DNA from: Thiodiazotropha sp040506275
GTDB lineage: Bacteria > Pseudomonadota > Gammaproteobacteria > Chromatiales > Chromatiaceae
Length of the DNA stretch: 64,000 nucleotides
Direction of reading: 5' to 3'
Assembly: GCA_040506275.1 (NCBI GenBank)
Contig: JBEVXD010000005.1
Coordinates: forward strand, 62,001 to 126,000
Positions within the stretch are counted from its first letter, which is position 1. Every line of letters begins with the position of its first letter. Made by a program: the position numbers and the translations under genes. Below, one piece after another: positions 1 to 8,291 of the stretch. The notes under the pieces were generated by a model. That model searched no databases and was not told where the DNA came from. It saw nothing but the letters and a program-made list of their open reading frames with translations.

Positions 1-2
1 CA

Positions 3-818
3 GAGAAACGGCGTGTTGGTATGGTTTTTCAGGATTTTGCCCTCTATCCCCATCTCAATATTGAGGAGAATATTGCCTTCGGACTACGAGGACAGAACCA
101 CACTCAGCGCAGGCAACGGGTAAGAAGTCTGCTAGATCTGGTTGGATTGTCCGGGTCAGAAAGGAAGTATCCGCATCAACTTTCCGGTGGACAACAGCAA
201 AGAGTAGCCCTTATCAGGGCAATGGCACCACAGCCGGATATACTGCTGCTGGATGAGCCTTTTTCAGGGCTTGATGTAGAGTTGCGTGAACAGTTGGCCC
301 GTGAGGTAAGAGATATCCTCAAGCGGGAAGAGGTTACCGCTATACTGGTGACGCACGATCAACTTGAAGCATTTGCCTTGGCAGATGCCATCGGTGTGTT
401 GGGTGAAGGGCGATTGCGACAGTGGGATAGTGGTTATTCCCTTTACCATACACCCAAGGATCGTTTTGTTGCTGATTTTATCGGGCAGGGTGCAATGGTA
501 CCTGGTCGTGTGACACAAGATGGTGATATTCAATCCCCCTTGGGAAGGATTAAAGGGGCCTTTGTCGATCCACCAATAGCAGGGGAGACGGTAGAGTTAC
601 TGTTACGCCCTGATGATGTCATTCATGATGATCAGAGCGAATTCAAGCTGCAGATTGTAGATAAGGTTTTTCAGGGTGCAGAGTATCTCTATACGCTGCT
701 GCTTGAAGATGGCACCGAAATATTATGTCTTGTCCAGAGTCACCATGATCATGAAATTGGTGAGATGCTCGGTATACGTCTTTTCGTAGATCACGTTGTG
801 GCTTTTCCTACAGTATGA
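3..818 (+). CDS. ABC transporter ATP-binding protein, FbpC/PotA-like (5' partial)
   Basis: ATPase subunit of an importer of the Fe(III)/spermidine/sulfate type, acting at the inner face of the cytoplasmic membrane. The reading frame is open to the window's left edge, with EKRRVG coded before the first in-frame ATG at 21. The true start and the Walker A loop are therefore outside. Visible motifs in order are the Q-loop (MVFQDFALYPHL), the signature LSGGQQQR, Walker B ILLLDEPFSGLD and the H-loop VTHD. About 120 C-terminal residues have the TOBE-like beta character usual in this subfamily. The Q-loop wording and TOBE tail favour an iron or other metal/anion importer, but the substrate cannot be read from this subunit and the permease and binding protein would lie upstream. 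No partner gene follows; a repeat region starts directly downstream. Confidence 0.85.
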   Translation, partial: EKRRVGMVFQDFALYPHLNIEENIAFGLRGQNHTQRRQRVRSLLDLVGLSGSERKYPHQLSGGQQQRVALIRAMAPQPDILLLDEPFSGLDVELREQLAREVRDILKREEVTAILVTHDQLEAFALADAIGVLGEGRLRQWDSGYSLYHTPKDRFVADFIGQGAMVPGRVTQDGDIQSPLGRIKGAFVDPPIAGETVELLLRPDDVIHDDQSEFKLQIVDKVFQGAEYLYTLLLEDGTEILCLVQSHHDHEIGEMLGIRLFVDHVVAFPTV

Positions 819-843
819 AAAATGCAGAATAACTCCAGTATGG

Positions 844-867
844 TACTTAGTCGCCGGGTTAATAGTA
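844..867. repeat. Solo copy of GCCGGGTTAATA repeat end
   Basis: The sequence TACTTAGTCGCCGGGTTAATA here is identical to the terminal inverted repeat of the palindromic element at 15438-15637. Only one end is present, which suggests a remnant or a single-ended copy just after the ABC gene. Confidence 0.6.
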
Positions 868-1025
868 AGTAGGCTTCACGGATCCCGTCAATCCAGAGCA
901 TGCCCACTAATGTCCGGAATGGATCCCATTTCTTTAACCTGGTGTTAACATCCAGCCTGGCATCTTTCTGGATAGAGTTATCGCTGGGAGCTGTGCATAA
1001 ACTTCTTCTTGTACATCAAGCAATT

Positions 1026-1374
1026 GGTGGGGCAGGCCCCACCCTACGGTACATTTCAGGCAGTAGGGTGGGGCCTGCCCCACCAAAGACTCGACGCTAC
1101 ATTTCAGGCAGTAGGGTGGGGCCTGCCCCACCAAAGACTCGACGCTACATTTCAAGCGGTAGGGTGGGGCCTGCCCCACCAAAGACTCGACGCTACATTT
1201 CAGGCAGTAGGGTGGGGCCTGCCCCACCAAAGACTCGACGCTACATTTCAGGCAGTAGGGTGGGGCCTGCCCCACCAAAGACTCGACGTTACATTTCAAG
1301 CGGTAGGGTGGGGCCTGCCCCACCAAAGACTCGACGCTACATTTCAAGCGGTAGGGTGGAGCCCCCCCCGCCAA
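1026..1374. repeat. 48-bp tandem repeat array with a hairpin in each unit
   Basis: The core GGTGGGGC-CT-GCCCCACC, an 8-bp perfect inverted repeat with a 2-nt spacer, begins at 1067 and recurs exactly every 48 bp (1115, 1163, 1211, 1259, 1307). A degenerate seventh copy is at about 1355. One further core in the opposite sense (GGTGGGGCAGGCCCCACC) sits at 1026. Units differ mainly at a short stretch reading AGGCAG or AAGCGG. Because 48 is a multiple of three, the array is open in several frames on both strands and produces repetitive spurious ORFs. I call it non-coding. A related core, GTAGGGTGCGGCCCTGCCGCACC, occurs in the 287-bp repeats near 60200. Confidence 0.9.
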
Positions 1375-1518
1375 AAAGACCCAATAATTAACCATCCTAT
1401 CCGCGCAACCTAACCAATCTTATTGGGTTTAGTAAAAGCGTGTTTGATCGATTTTTTTTGATTAAGCCGTTCCAGAAATCTATATCTAAAAACCACACAA
1501 ATAATCGCACTAATAGAG

Positions 1519-1533
1519 ATAGTTAAAAACTAT
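1519..1533. promoter_or_regulatory. OxyR-type operator upstream of katG
   Basis: ATAGTTAAAAACTAT matches every fixed position of the classical OxyR module ATAGnTnnnAnCTAT. It lies 117 bp upstream of the katG start codon. A second module at the expected 22-bp spacing is present only in weak form on either side. Peroxide induction of katG through OxyR is the natural reading; the regulator gene itself is not in the window. Confidence 0.6.
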
Positions 1534-1650
1534 AAACACATTAACAATAAACAATTATACCTATCAAAGATTCAGGCATAGAGTTATATCAGGTCATCCA
1601 TACAACGGTTGATAAAAAATCTGATTATCTATCAATAAGGAGAGAACACA

Positions 1651-3813
1651 ATGTCTGAAAGTAGATGCCCATTTCATCATACTGCTGGTGGCGGCATGTC
1701 GAACCGCGACTGGTGGCCGAATCAATTGCGCTTAGACATTCTGCGACAACACTCATCCAAGTCCACACCTATGGGTGAAGGGTTTAACTACACTGAAGCG
1801 TTCAATGAGCTTGATCTTGATGCGGTGAAAAAAGACCTTCATGAGTTAATGACCGATTCACAGGATTGGTGGCCAGCTGACTTTGGCCACTATGGGCCAC
1901 TGTTTGTTCGTATGGCTTGGCACAGCGCCGGTACCTATCGAACCAGTGATGGCAGGGGAGGAGGTGGAACCGGTAATCAGCGATTTGCACCCGTCAACAG
2001 TTGGCCGGATAACGTTAATCTTGATAAGGCCCGCAGACTGATCTGGCCAATCAAGCAGAAGTATGGGCGAAAAATATCCTGGGCCGACCTGATGATTCTT
2101 ACCGGTAATGTCGCATTGGAATCAATGGGATTCAAGACGTTCGGCTTTGCTGGTGGACGTGAGGATATCTGGGAGCCTGAAAGAGATATCTACTGGGGTA
2201 CTGAAGATGTTTGGTTGGAGGATAAACGTTTTTCAGGTGAGCATGAGAAACTTGAAAAGCCACTCGCAGCAGTCCAGATGGGGCTAATCTATGTGAATCC
2301 TGAAGGCCCGAATGGTGAACCTGATCCGTTAGCTGCAGCCAAAGACATTCGCGAGACCTTTGCACGCATGGCAATGAATGATGAAGAGACAGTGGCACTG
2401 ATTGCCGGTGGCCACAGCTTTGGTAAAACTCATGGTGCAGGAGACGCAGCACTGGTTGGCCCTGAGCCGGAAGCTGCTCCAATGCAAGAACAAGGTATGG
2501 GTTGGAGAAGTAAGTTTGGTTCAGGTAAAGGTGGCGACACAATCACCAGTGGCCTTGAAGTCACCTGGACCTCGACGCCAACCAAGTGGAGCAATAACTT
2601 CTTCTGGAATCTGTTTGGATATGATTGGGAATTGACTAAAAGTCCGGCTGGAGCACATCAGTGGATACCCACCAATGGTGCTGGAGCAAATTCAGTTCCT
2701 GATGCGCATGACTCAGGAAAACGTCATGTCCCGACTATGCTGACAACTGATCTCGCGCTGCGATTTGATCCCGAATACGAGAAAATTTCACGCCGCTTTT
2801 ATGAGAATCCGGATCAGTTTGCTGATGCGTTTGCACGGGCCTGGTTCAAGCTGACTCACCGTGATATGGGGCCTCGTGAACGCTATCTTGGCTCAGAGGT
2901 TCCTCAGGAGGAGCTGCTTTGGCAAGACCCGATTCCGGCTGTTGATCATAAGCTGATAGATCAGCAGGAGATTGCCGATCTTAAGGCAAGGATCCTCGAT
3001 TCAGGCATGTCAGTTTCCGAATTGGTATCAACAGCTTGGGCGTCCGCCTCTACCTATCGTGGCTCAGATATGCGTGGTGGTGCTAATGGTGCTCGTATTC
3101 GTTTGTCACCGCAAAAGGATTGGGAAGTCAACCAACCGGATCAATTGGGGAAAGTGTTGAACACACTTGAAAAGATTCAAAGTGATTTTGGGAAACCTGT
3201 TTCAATGGCGGACCTGATTGTTCTGGCCGGTTGTGCCGGTGTTGAACAGGCGGCTAAGCAGGCGGGTCATGATGTGATTGTACCCTTTACACCTGGTCGA
3301 ATGGATGCCTCACAAACACAGACCGATGTGGTCTCCTTTGCCGTGTTGGAGCCGGAAGCAGACGGTTTCCGTAACTACATGAAGCGTAAGTACAGCGTTT
3401 CAGCAGAAGAGATGCTGGTGGATAAAGCACAACTGCTGACCTTGAGCCCGCCAGAGATGACCGTGCTGATCGGTGGTCTGCGTGTCCTTAATACCAACTT
3501 CGAAGGGGCAGCTCACGGTGTCTTCACTGATCGACCAGAGGTGTTGAGTAATGATTTCTTTGTGAATCTGCTGGATATGGGAACTGTATGGCATGCGCTC
3601 TCAGCTGAGGAAGATCTGTTTGAAGGGGTTGATCGAATAACTGGCGAATCCAGGTGGACAGGTACACGAGTCGATCTGTTATTCGGTTCTAATTCAGAGC
3701 TACGCGCTTTGGCTGAAGTCTATGGGGCAGCTGATTCAGAAGAGAAGTTTGTTTATGACTTCATTCAAGCCTGGAACAAGGTGATGAGTCTGGATAGATT
3801 CGATCTTAACTGA
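1651..3813 (+). CDS. katG: Catalase-peroxidase KatG
   Basis: Bifunctional haem catalase-peroxidase that removes hydrogen peroxide in the cytoplasm. At 720 residues it has full family length, with the two tandem peroxidase-like domains. The distal site is R87, W90, H91 in the RMAWHSAGTYR motif and the proximal haem ligand is H255 in AGGHSFGKTH. Y214 (in GLIYVNPEG) and M240 sit where the family's Met-Tyr-Trp crosslink with W90 forms, so full catalase activity is expected. The ATG at 1651 is preceded by AAGGAGA at 1637-1643. The gene is monocistronic. Its upstream region carries an OxyR-type box (1519-1533) and an A/T-rich leader. For an organism oxidising reduced sulfur at oxic-anoxic interfaces, peroxide defence is an expected companion, though that link is inference. 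Confidence 0.97.
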   Translation: MSESRCPFHHTAGGGMSNRDWWPNQLRLDILRQHSSKSTPMGEGFNYTEAFNELDLDAVKKDLHELMTDSQDWWPADFGHYGPLFVRMAWHSAGTYRTSDGRGGGGTGNQRFAPVNSWPDNVNLDKARRLIWPIKQKYGRKISWADLMILTGNVALESMGFKTFGFAGGREDIWEPERDIYWGTEDVWLEDKRFSGEHEKLEKPLAAVQMGLIYVNPEGPNGEPDPLAAAKDIRETFARMAMNDEETVALIAGGHSFGKTHGAGDAALVGPEPEAAPMQEQGMGWRSKFGSGKGGDTITSGLEVTWTSTPTKWSNNFFWNLFGYDWELTKSPAGAHQWIPTNGAGANSVPDAHDSGKRHVPTMLTTDLALRFDPEYEKISRRFYENPDQFADAFARAWFKLTHRDMGPRERYLGSEVPQEELLWQDPIPAVDHKLIDQQEIADLKARILDSGMSVSELVSTAWASASTYRGSDMRGGANGARIRLSPQKDWEVNQPDQLGKVLNTLEKIQSDFGKPVSMADLIVLAGCAGVEQAAKQAGHDVIVPFTPGRMDASQTQTDVVSFAVLEPEADGFRNYMKRKYSVSAEEMLVDKAQLLTLSPPEMTVLIGGLRVLNTNFEGAAHGVFTDRPEVLSNDFFVNLLDMGTVWHALSAEEDLFEGVDRITGESRWTGTRVDLLFGSNSELRALAEVYGAADSEEKFVYDFIQAWNKVMSLDRFDLN

Positions 3814-3827
3814 TTTCAGATGCTGTA

Positions 3828-3849
3828 CAGGCCACAAGGATGTGGCCTG
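3828..3849. terminator. Hairpin after katG, possible terminator
   Basis: CAGGCCAC and GTGGCCTG form an 8-bp perfect stem between the convergent katG and the small leftward gene at 3887. There is no clear T-run on either strand, so intrinsic termination is uncertain. Confidence 0.35.
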
Positions 3850-3886
3850 ATAAGAACAATATCACTCTGCTGGGAAGGGGGCGTGT

Positions 3887-4075
3887 TCAGCAGGTAAAGA
3901 GACGATCAATGGCATCAAGACCTTCCTGTACCAGACCATCCAGGTCTTCAGGATCATCATCATGCTCGTAGGCTAACATAGAGTAGACCGACAGAGATTT
4001 TAGCGCCAATGCGATCTTTTCAACGTCTGGTAGATTGAGCTCAACCCCATCTCTCAACTGGCAATCATTACTCAT
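3887..4075 (-). CDS. Small acidic hypothetical protein (62 aa)
   Basis: A 62-residue acidic protein with no recognised domain. It has a predicted helical middle (PDVEKIALALKSLSVYSM), a DDDPEDLD acidic stretch and two cysteines, one being the last residue. No signal peptide or membrane segment is seen. Support for a real gene comes from GAGGT about 8 nt before the ATG and from a perfect FNR-type palindrome (4158-4171) centred about 90 bp upstream on the same strand. It is convergent with katG. If real, it is probably induced or repressed by the oxygen-sensing regulator encoded at 8292-9050. Function unknown. Confidence 0.5.
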   Translation of the reverse strand: MSNDCQLRDGVELNLPDVEKIALALKSLSVYSMLAYEHDDDPEDLDGLVQEGLDAIDRLFTC

Positions 4076-4157
4076 AGTGGTGACCTCATTTACACATGTA
4101 AGGTTCGCACGATGGTCTGTCAGGCCGACCTTTGTGTCAATATTTACAGATCATCCT

Positions 4158-4171
4158 TTGATGTAAATCAA
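4158..4171. promoter_or_regulatory. FNR/ANR-type box
   Basis: TTGATGTAAATCAA is a perfect match to the FNR consensus TTGAT-N4-ATCAA. It lies in the intergenic space between the start of the 62-aa gene (4075, leftward) and the end of the mltD-like gene. The only gene start it can serve nearby is the 62-aa gene. The box is placed suitably for a class II activated promoter with a leader of roughly 50 nt. Confidence 0.65.
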
Positions 4172-4186
4172 GGAAAATGAGTTTAA

Positions 4187-5872
4187 TCACAGAGTTTGTT
4201 CAGTTACGTCAACGTAAAGCTTAATACTCTGACCAGGCTGTAGATATTTACCCTTGATGGTATTCCAGCGTTTAAGGTCTGCAACCGATACCTTGAAACG
4301 TTGTGCAATGCGAGAGAGGGAGTCGCCTTGCCTCACTTTGTAGTGCAGCCGACTTTGAGTCCCGGCAGGTTGCAAGTCCAACAGTGAAATTTTCGATTTT
4401 GACTTGGATTTAGAGGTCCAGATAACCAGTTTCTGCCCAGCTTTCAAGGGGTCGCCTGGTGCCATACCATTCCAACTGGCCAATTTCTTGTAACTGACCT
4501 GATGTGCTTTGGCGATCTCCCACAGACTGTCTCCCGATTTTACCCGGTAGTGTTTTTTGACACCTTTTCTTGAGCGGTTTTGTATTGCGGATTTGCGTTG
4601 ATCTTGTGTATATACGTAGTGGTCTAGGTTCTTGCTGGAAACCGGAATCAGCAGATGTTTCCCTGCGCGTATATTATTGCCACTGATTTTGTTCACCTGT
4701 CTGATGAGCTTTGCAGTGGTGCCGTGTCGATGGGCAATTACACTGAGGGAATCACCTGATTTGATTTTATATCGCTTCCAGGTCAGGCGTTTTTCTGGGG
4801 GCAAAGCTGCAAGCTTCTGCTTGAACTGCTCAATATTATCCAGTGGTAAGGTCAATTGATGGTGACCATCCGGATCTGTAGCCCATCGGTTGAATCCTGC
4901 ATTCAGCAGATAGAGTTCCTGTAGAGGTATATCTGCCATCTCCGCCGCAAGGGCTAGATCGAGTTGGGATTTTATGTCTACTGTCGAGAAATAGGGCTCG
5001 TTGGGAACGGCTAACAGTTCAAACCCATAGCTCTCTGCATCTTTGAAAATCTGGGCTAAAGCAAGTAACCGAGGGACGTAGGCACTGGTCTCGTCGGGGA
5101 GTTTGAGAGACCAGAAATCGGTTGGTTTTCCTCGTTTGATATTGCGTTTGATTGCACTCCGTACAGTGCCAGCGCCCGAGTTGTAAGAGGCCAGGGCCAG
5201 TTCCCAGTCTCCATCGAACTGCTTGCTCAGGCGAGTGAGGTAATCAAGCGCTGCGCGGGTTGATTTAACGACATCCCGACGTCCGTCATACCACCAGTTT
5301 TGATTGAGACCGAAATAGCGTCCCGTTGAAGGTATGAATTGCCAGATACCTGCCGCTCTACCCGGGGAGTAGGCAAAAGGCTGAAATGCGCTCTCAACTG
5401 CGGGCAGGAGTGCAATTTCAGTAGGGATATCCCGCTTTTCGATCTCTTCCAGTATGAAAAATAGAAAAGGAGCGGCCCTCTCCTGAATTCGTTGGATATA
5501 TTTAGGGTGTTTTTTATACCAGTTGAGCTCTCTGCTTATTCGGGGATTACTGGGGATTGAGAGCCTATATTGTTGACGCATCCTATCCCAAAGATGGTCT
5601 GGAGCAGGATCGGGCAGGGAGGCGACAACCTCCTGCAATTGCTCTGCAACTTCTGGCATCAGCTCCTGTTTTACCTGCTTATCCTCTGTTAGAGGCTGAG
5701 TCTGCAGGGTTTCGGTTGACATACTATTCAGGGGAACCTCAACCAATGCGGATTCCTGCTCAGTGTTTGGCAAAGTCTGGCAGGCCGACAAAAGGCAGGC
5801 GAAGATCAGGTTCATGAGCAATAGATGCGGTTTTGAGAGGAAATTGGGGTAATTGATTCGTGACTTAGGCAT
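4187..5872 (-). CDS. mltD: Membrane-bound lytic murein transglycosylase D-like lipoprotein
   Basis: Cleaves the MurNAc-GlcNAc bond of peptidoglycan in the periplasm. The start chosen is the ATG at 5872 (MPKSRIN), which gives a signal sequence ending in the lipobox LLSAC; a further in-frame codon set reaches 5947 but would put 25 odd residues before the signal. The SLT domain carries the catalytic Glu in LLPAVESAF and the family block SPGRAAGIWQFIPSTGRYFGL-like. Three LysM modules follow in the C-terminal third (for example YKIKSGDSLSVIAHRHGT, YRVKSGDSLWEIAKAHQV, YKVRQGDSLSRIAQRFKV), which bind glycan. E. coli mltD sits in the same neighbourhood (gloB, yafS, rnhA, dnaQ), which supports the assignment. 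Here gloB is missing between mltD and the methyltransferase. Confidence 0.93.
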   Translation of the reverse strand: MPKSRINYPNFLSKPHLLLMNLIFACLLSACQTLPNTEQESALVEVPLNSMSTETLQTQPLTEDKQVKQELMPEVAEQLQEVVASLPDPAPDHLWDRMRQQYRLSIPSNPRISRELNWYKKHPKYIQRIQERAAPFLFFILEEIEKRDIPTEIALLPAVESAFQPFAYSPGRAAGIWQFIPSTGRYFGLNQNWWYDGRRDVVKSTRAALDYLTRLSKQFDGDWELALASYNSGAGTVRSAIKRNIKRGKPTDFWSLKLPDETSAYVPRLLALAQIFKDAESYGFELLAVPNEPYFSTVDIKSQLDLALAAEMADIPLQELYLLNAGFNRWATDPDGHHQLTLPLDNIEQFKQKLAALPPEKRLTWKRYKIKSGDSLSVIAHRHGTTAKLIRQVNKISGNNIRAGKHLLIPVSSKNLDHYVYTQDQRKSAIQNRSRKGVKKHYRVKSGDSLWEIAKAHQVSYKKLASWNGMAPGDPLKAGQKLVIWTSKSKSKSKISLLDLQPAGTQSRLHYKVRQGDSLSRIAQRFKVSVADLKRWNTIKGKYLQPGQSIKLYVDVTEQTL

Positions 5873-6303
5873 ACTGAATTCTGAAAGAAAAGATAAAAAA
5901 AGCCGTGTATGATTTCCATGTAATGAACTCCTGACAAGCGGCTGCAAAATGCAATCTGCTAACAGATCGTGATCTGTTTTGTGCGGTGCCGCATTTGGCT
6001 GAGCGTGTCAGCCATCACTGCATACCACCGATTGATTGTGCAATGATTGTTTAAATGGCAACGCCATCAAATATGGAGCACCGGAACCGAAAATGGTATA
6101 TCGCAACGTGGTCGTCAACCCGTAATATGAGACACCAAGCCTGTCTCCGGCAAAACCAAAGCCGCTCAAATCGACATTTCCGTTGTCTCAACAGCAGACA
6201 TACGTTAACTGAGTGTCGGTTGTTGCAACCATCTTCCAAGACGGTGCTCAATATTACACATTACCTGACACTAGTGTCGGTAGCAAAGCCGATACCTTGA
6301 TAG
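5873..6303. other. Gene-free divergent intergenic region
   Basis: Separates mltD (leftward) from the methyltransferase gene (rightward). Short ORFs on both strands here show no recognisable protein and no good ribosome binding site. In E. coli the glyoxalase II gene gloB sits at this position; no trace of its metal-binding motif is visible. Promoters for both flanking genes must lie here. Confidence 0.5.
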
Positions 6304-7068
6304 ATGAGAGAATTCAGGCGGTTAAAACTGCGATCTTGCCAACAGAGTCACATTCAGGAATGGTTCAGCAGCCAACTTGGAGAGAGTTTGGCGGCTCAGG
6401 AATCGGCGTGCCTTGAGCAGCATATCTCCGCTATGTTTGGCTATCATGTGGTGCAGATAGGCCACATGATACAGGATGAAGATCTGTTGCAGGTGAGTCC
6501 TGCGCGGAATCGGGTTGTGATGGGAATTGCTCCAGGTGGAAAGAGTGTGGATCTTCAGGCGGAGGCTTGTCGACTACCATTCGCGGGTGACAGTGTGGAT
6601 GGTGTTTTACTACCTCATACCCTCGATTTTTCCTCAGATCCCCATCAGGTATTACGCGAAGTAGAGCGGGTTTTGATTCCCGAAGGAAAGCTGTTGATCA
6701 CTGGATTCAACCCCTGGAGTCTTTGGGGTGGGGTACGGATGTTTAGACTCAGGTCATCAACGCCACCTTGGTGTGGTCATTTTTTCAGCAGCCGAAGGGT
6801 TTTGGATTGGCTGTCACTGTTGGGTTTTGAGCTGCTTGATATCCACTTCCTGAACTACACACCGCCAATACAAAGACCCGCTATTATGCAGAGGCTCCAG
6901 TTTCTGGAACAGTTTGGGGAGAATGTCTATCCGAATTTTGGTGGGGTGTATATCATATCCGCGGTTAAGCGTGTGGTTACTCTGACAAGGATTCGACCGA
7001 AATGGTCGGTGAAAAAACGTGTTTTACCCACTGCGGCTGAACCAACAATCAGAAATGGTAATTACTAA
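6304..7068 (+). CDS. SAM-dependent methyltransferase, YafS-like
   Basis: A 254-residue class I methyltransferase of the Methyltransf_11 type. The N-terminal part lacks the usual glycine-rich motif I, reading VVMGIAPGGKSVDLQAEACRLPF instead. The later blocks are clear: DSVDGVLLPHTLDFSSDP (motif II region), LREVERVLIPEGKLLITGFNPWSLWG and FFSSRRVLDWLSLLGFEL. The GFNPWSLWG and final YVISAVKR-like blocks are typical of the yafS family located next to rnhA. The gene begins at an ATG in an otherwise plain leader and is followed after 54 bp by rnhA. Substrate unknown. Because motif I is unusual, cofactor binding should not be taken for granted. Confidence 0.8.
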   Translation: MREFRRLKLRSCQQSHIQEWFSSQLGESLAAQESACLEQHISAMFGYHVVQIGHMIQDEDLLQVSPARNRVVMGIAPGGKSVDLQAEACRLPFAGDSVDGVLLPHTLDFSSDPHQVLREVERVLIPEGKLLITGFNPWSLWGGVRMFRLRSSTPPWCGHFFSSRRVLDWLSLLGFELLDIHFLNYTPPIQRPAIMQRLQFLEQFGENVYPNFGGVYIISAVKRVVTLTRIRPKWSVKKRVLPTAAEPTIRNGNY

Positions 7069-7122
7069 CCAGGTCTGTTTTCCAGTAACCCTATTATTGT
7101 CTATCGGATACAAGAAATATAA

Positions 7123-7560
7123 ATGACTCAAATTGTAGAACTTTTTAGTGATGGCGCCTGCAAAGGAAATCCTGGGCCTGGTGGTTGGGGTGTGGTATTG
7201 CGCTATGCTGGCCAAGAAAAGAGGCTGCATGGCGGTGAGCCTGACACGACCAATAACCGGATGGAGCTACTTGCAGTGATTCGAGGGTTGCAGGAGCTTA
7301 CGAGGGCCAGCCGGGTACAAGTGACTACAGACTCCCAATATGTAAAAAATGGCATTACCCAATGGATTCACGGCTGGAAGAGAAACGGTTGGAAGACCTC
7401 GGCGCGTAAATCGGTTAAAAATGCTGATTTGTGGCGAATCTTGGATAGTGAAGTGAGTAAACATGAGGTGGATTGGCAGTGGGTTAAAGGACATGCTGGT
7501 CATCCAGGCAACGAACTGGCGGATGAGCTGGCTAATATGGGTGTTCAGGAGGTTTTGTAA
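7123..7560 (+). CDS. rnhA: Ribonuclease HI
   Basis: Cleaves RNA in RNA-DNA hybrids, removing R-loops and primers. It is 145 residues long, with all four acidic catalytic residues in place: D10 (FSDGACKGNPGPGGWG), E48 (NNRMELL), D70 (VTTDSQYV) and D134 (GNELADELA), plus H124 in VKGHAGHPGN. The basic handle region (WKRNGWKTSARK) is present, as in the E. coli type. The stop codon TAA overlaps the ATG of dnaQ by one base, so the two are translationally coupled. Such linkage with dnaQ is conserved in gammaproteobacteria, although in E. coli the two are divergent. Confidence 0.98.
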   Translation: MTQIVELFSDGACKGNPGPGGWGVVLRYAGQEKRLHGGEPDTTNNRMELLAVIRGLQELTRASRVQVTTDSQYVKNGITQWIHGWKRNGWKTSARKSVKNADLWRILDSEVSKHEVDWQWVKGHAGHPGNELADELANMGVQEVL

Positions 7561-8264
7561 TGATGCGCCAGATCGTACTCGATACAGAAACCACAGGTCT
7601 GGAGCCAGAACAGGGACATAGAATAATTGAGATCGGTTGTGTTGAGCTGGTTGACCGAAGATTGACAGGCAATAACTTCCATCAGTTTTTACAGCCGGAG
7701 CGCGAGATCGATGCTGGGGCGATTGAAGTCCACGGCATCACCAATGAGTTTCTCTCTGACAAGCCGAAATTCTGTGATGTGGTGACTGACTTCATCGAAT
7801 ATGTGCGTGGAGCGGAATTGGTTATCCATAACGCACCGTTCGATGTTGGGTTTCTAGACCATGAATTCAGGTTGATGGATAATCCGCAGCGTATCGATGG
7901 GCTATGTGCAGTTACAGATACACTGACCATGGCGAAGAAAATGCATCCAGGACAGAGAAACAGTCTTGATGCGTTATGCAGACGCTATGATATTGATAAC
8001 TCCCATCGTGAGCTCCATGGAGCATTACTGGACGCTGAAATACTTGCCGATGTCTATCTGATGATGACCGGTGGGCAGACCGCACTGGTGTTGGATGACG
8101 ATCTTGGACGACAGGGCGGTGATGAGCAATCGGTTGACAACATCCGTCGTCTGTCAGCTGATCGGCCCCCACTTAAGGTGGTTGTTGCTGATGCTGAGGA
8201 GATCGAAGCCCACCAACGTCAACTTGAGGGAATGGGGGAGGGGTGTGTTTGGCTGAGAAGTTAG
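7560..8264 (+). CDS. dnaQ: DNA polymerase III epsilon subunit (3'-5' proofreading exonuclease)
   Basis: Proofreading subunit of the replicative polymerase. It is 234 residues long, with the DEDDh exonuclease motifs: Exo I VLDTETTGLEP near the N-terminus, Exo II HNAPFDVGFLDHE and Exo III HGALLDAEILADVYL with its histidine five residues before the aspartate. The C-terminal tail after about residue 180 is the flexible part that contacts the alpha subunit. The start ATG overlaps the rnhA stop by one base. The C-terminus ends at CVWLR, and an intergenic gap precedes the convergent regulator gene. Confidence 0.97.
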   Translation: MMRQIVLDTETTGLEPEQGHRIIEIGCVELVDRRLTGNNFHQFLQPEREIDAGAIEVHGITNEFLSDKPKFCDVVTDFIEYVRGAELVIHNAPFDVGFLDHEFRLMDNPQRIDGLCAVTDTLTMAKKMHPGQRNSLDALCRRYDIDNSHRELHGALLDAEILADVYLMMTGGQTALVLDDDLGRQGGDEQSVDNIRRLSADRPPLKVVVADAEEIEAHQRQLEGMGEGCVWLRS

Positions 8265-8291
8265 GCCCTGTTTCCTATTTTTTAGCTGACA

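Noticed and set aside
1026..1374. CRISPR array
   Set aside because: The 48-bp units are contiguous and nearly identical with no unique spacers. The nearby Cas6-like gene is 26 kb away, so the array is not a CRISPR.
900..1413. Repetitive ORFs on both strands (16-residue repeats such as RYISGSRVGPAPPKTR)
   Set aside because: They come from the 48-bp tandem DNA repeat, whose length is divisible by three. Several frames are open at once, no ribosome site is present and the units centre on DNA hairpins.
5873..5947. N-terminal extension of mltD to 5947
   Set aside because: It would place 25 extra residues in front of a complete lipoprotein signal sequence; the ATG at 5872 fits better.
6055..6300. 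Short ORFs in the gap where gloB would be
   Set aside because: Basic, unstructured translations on both strands, with no start signal and no hydrolase motif.
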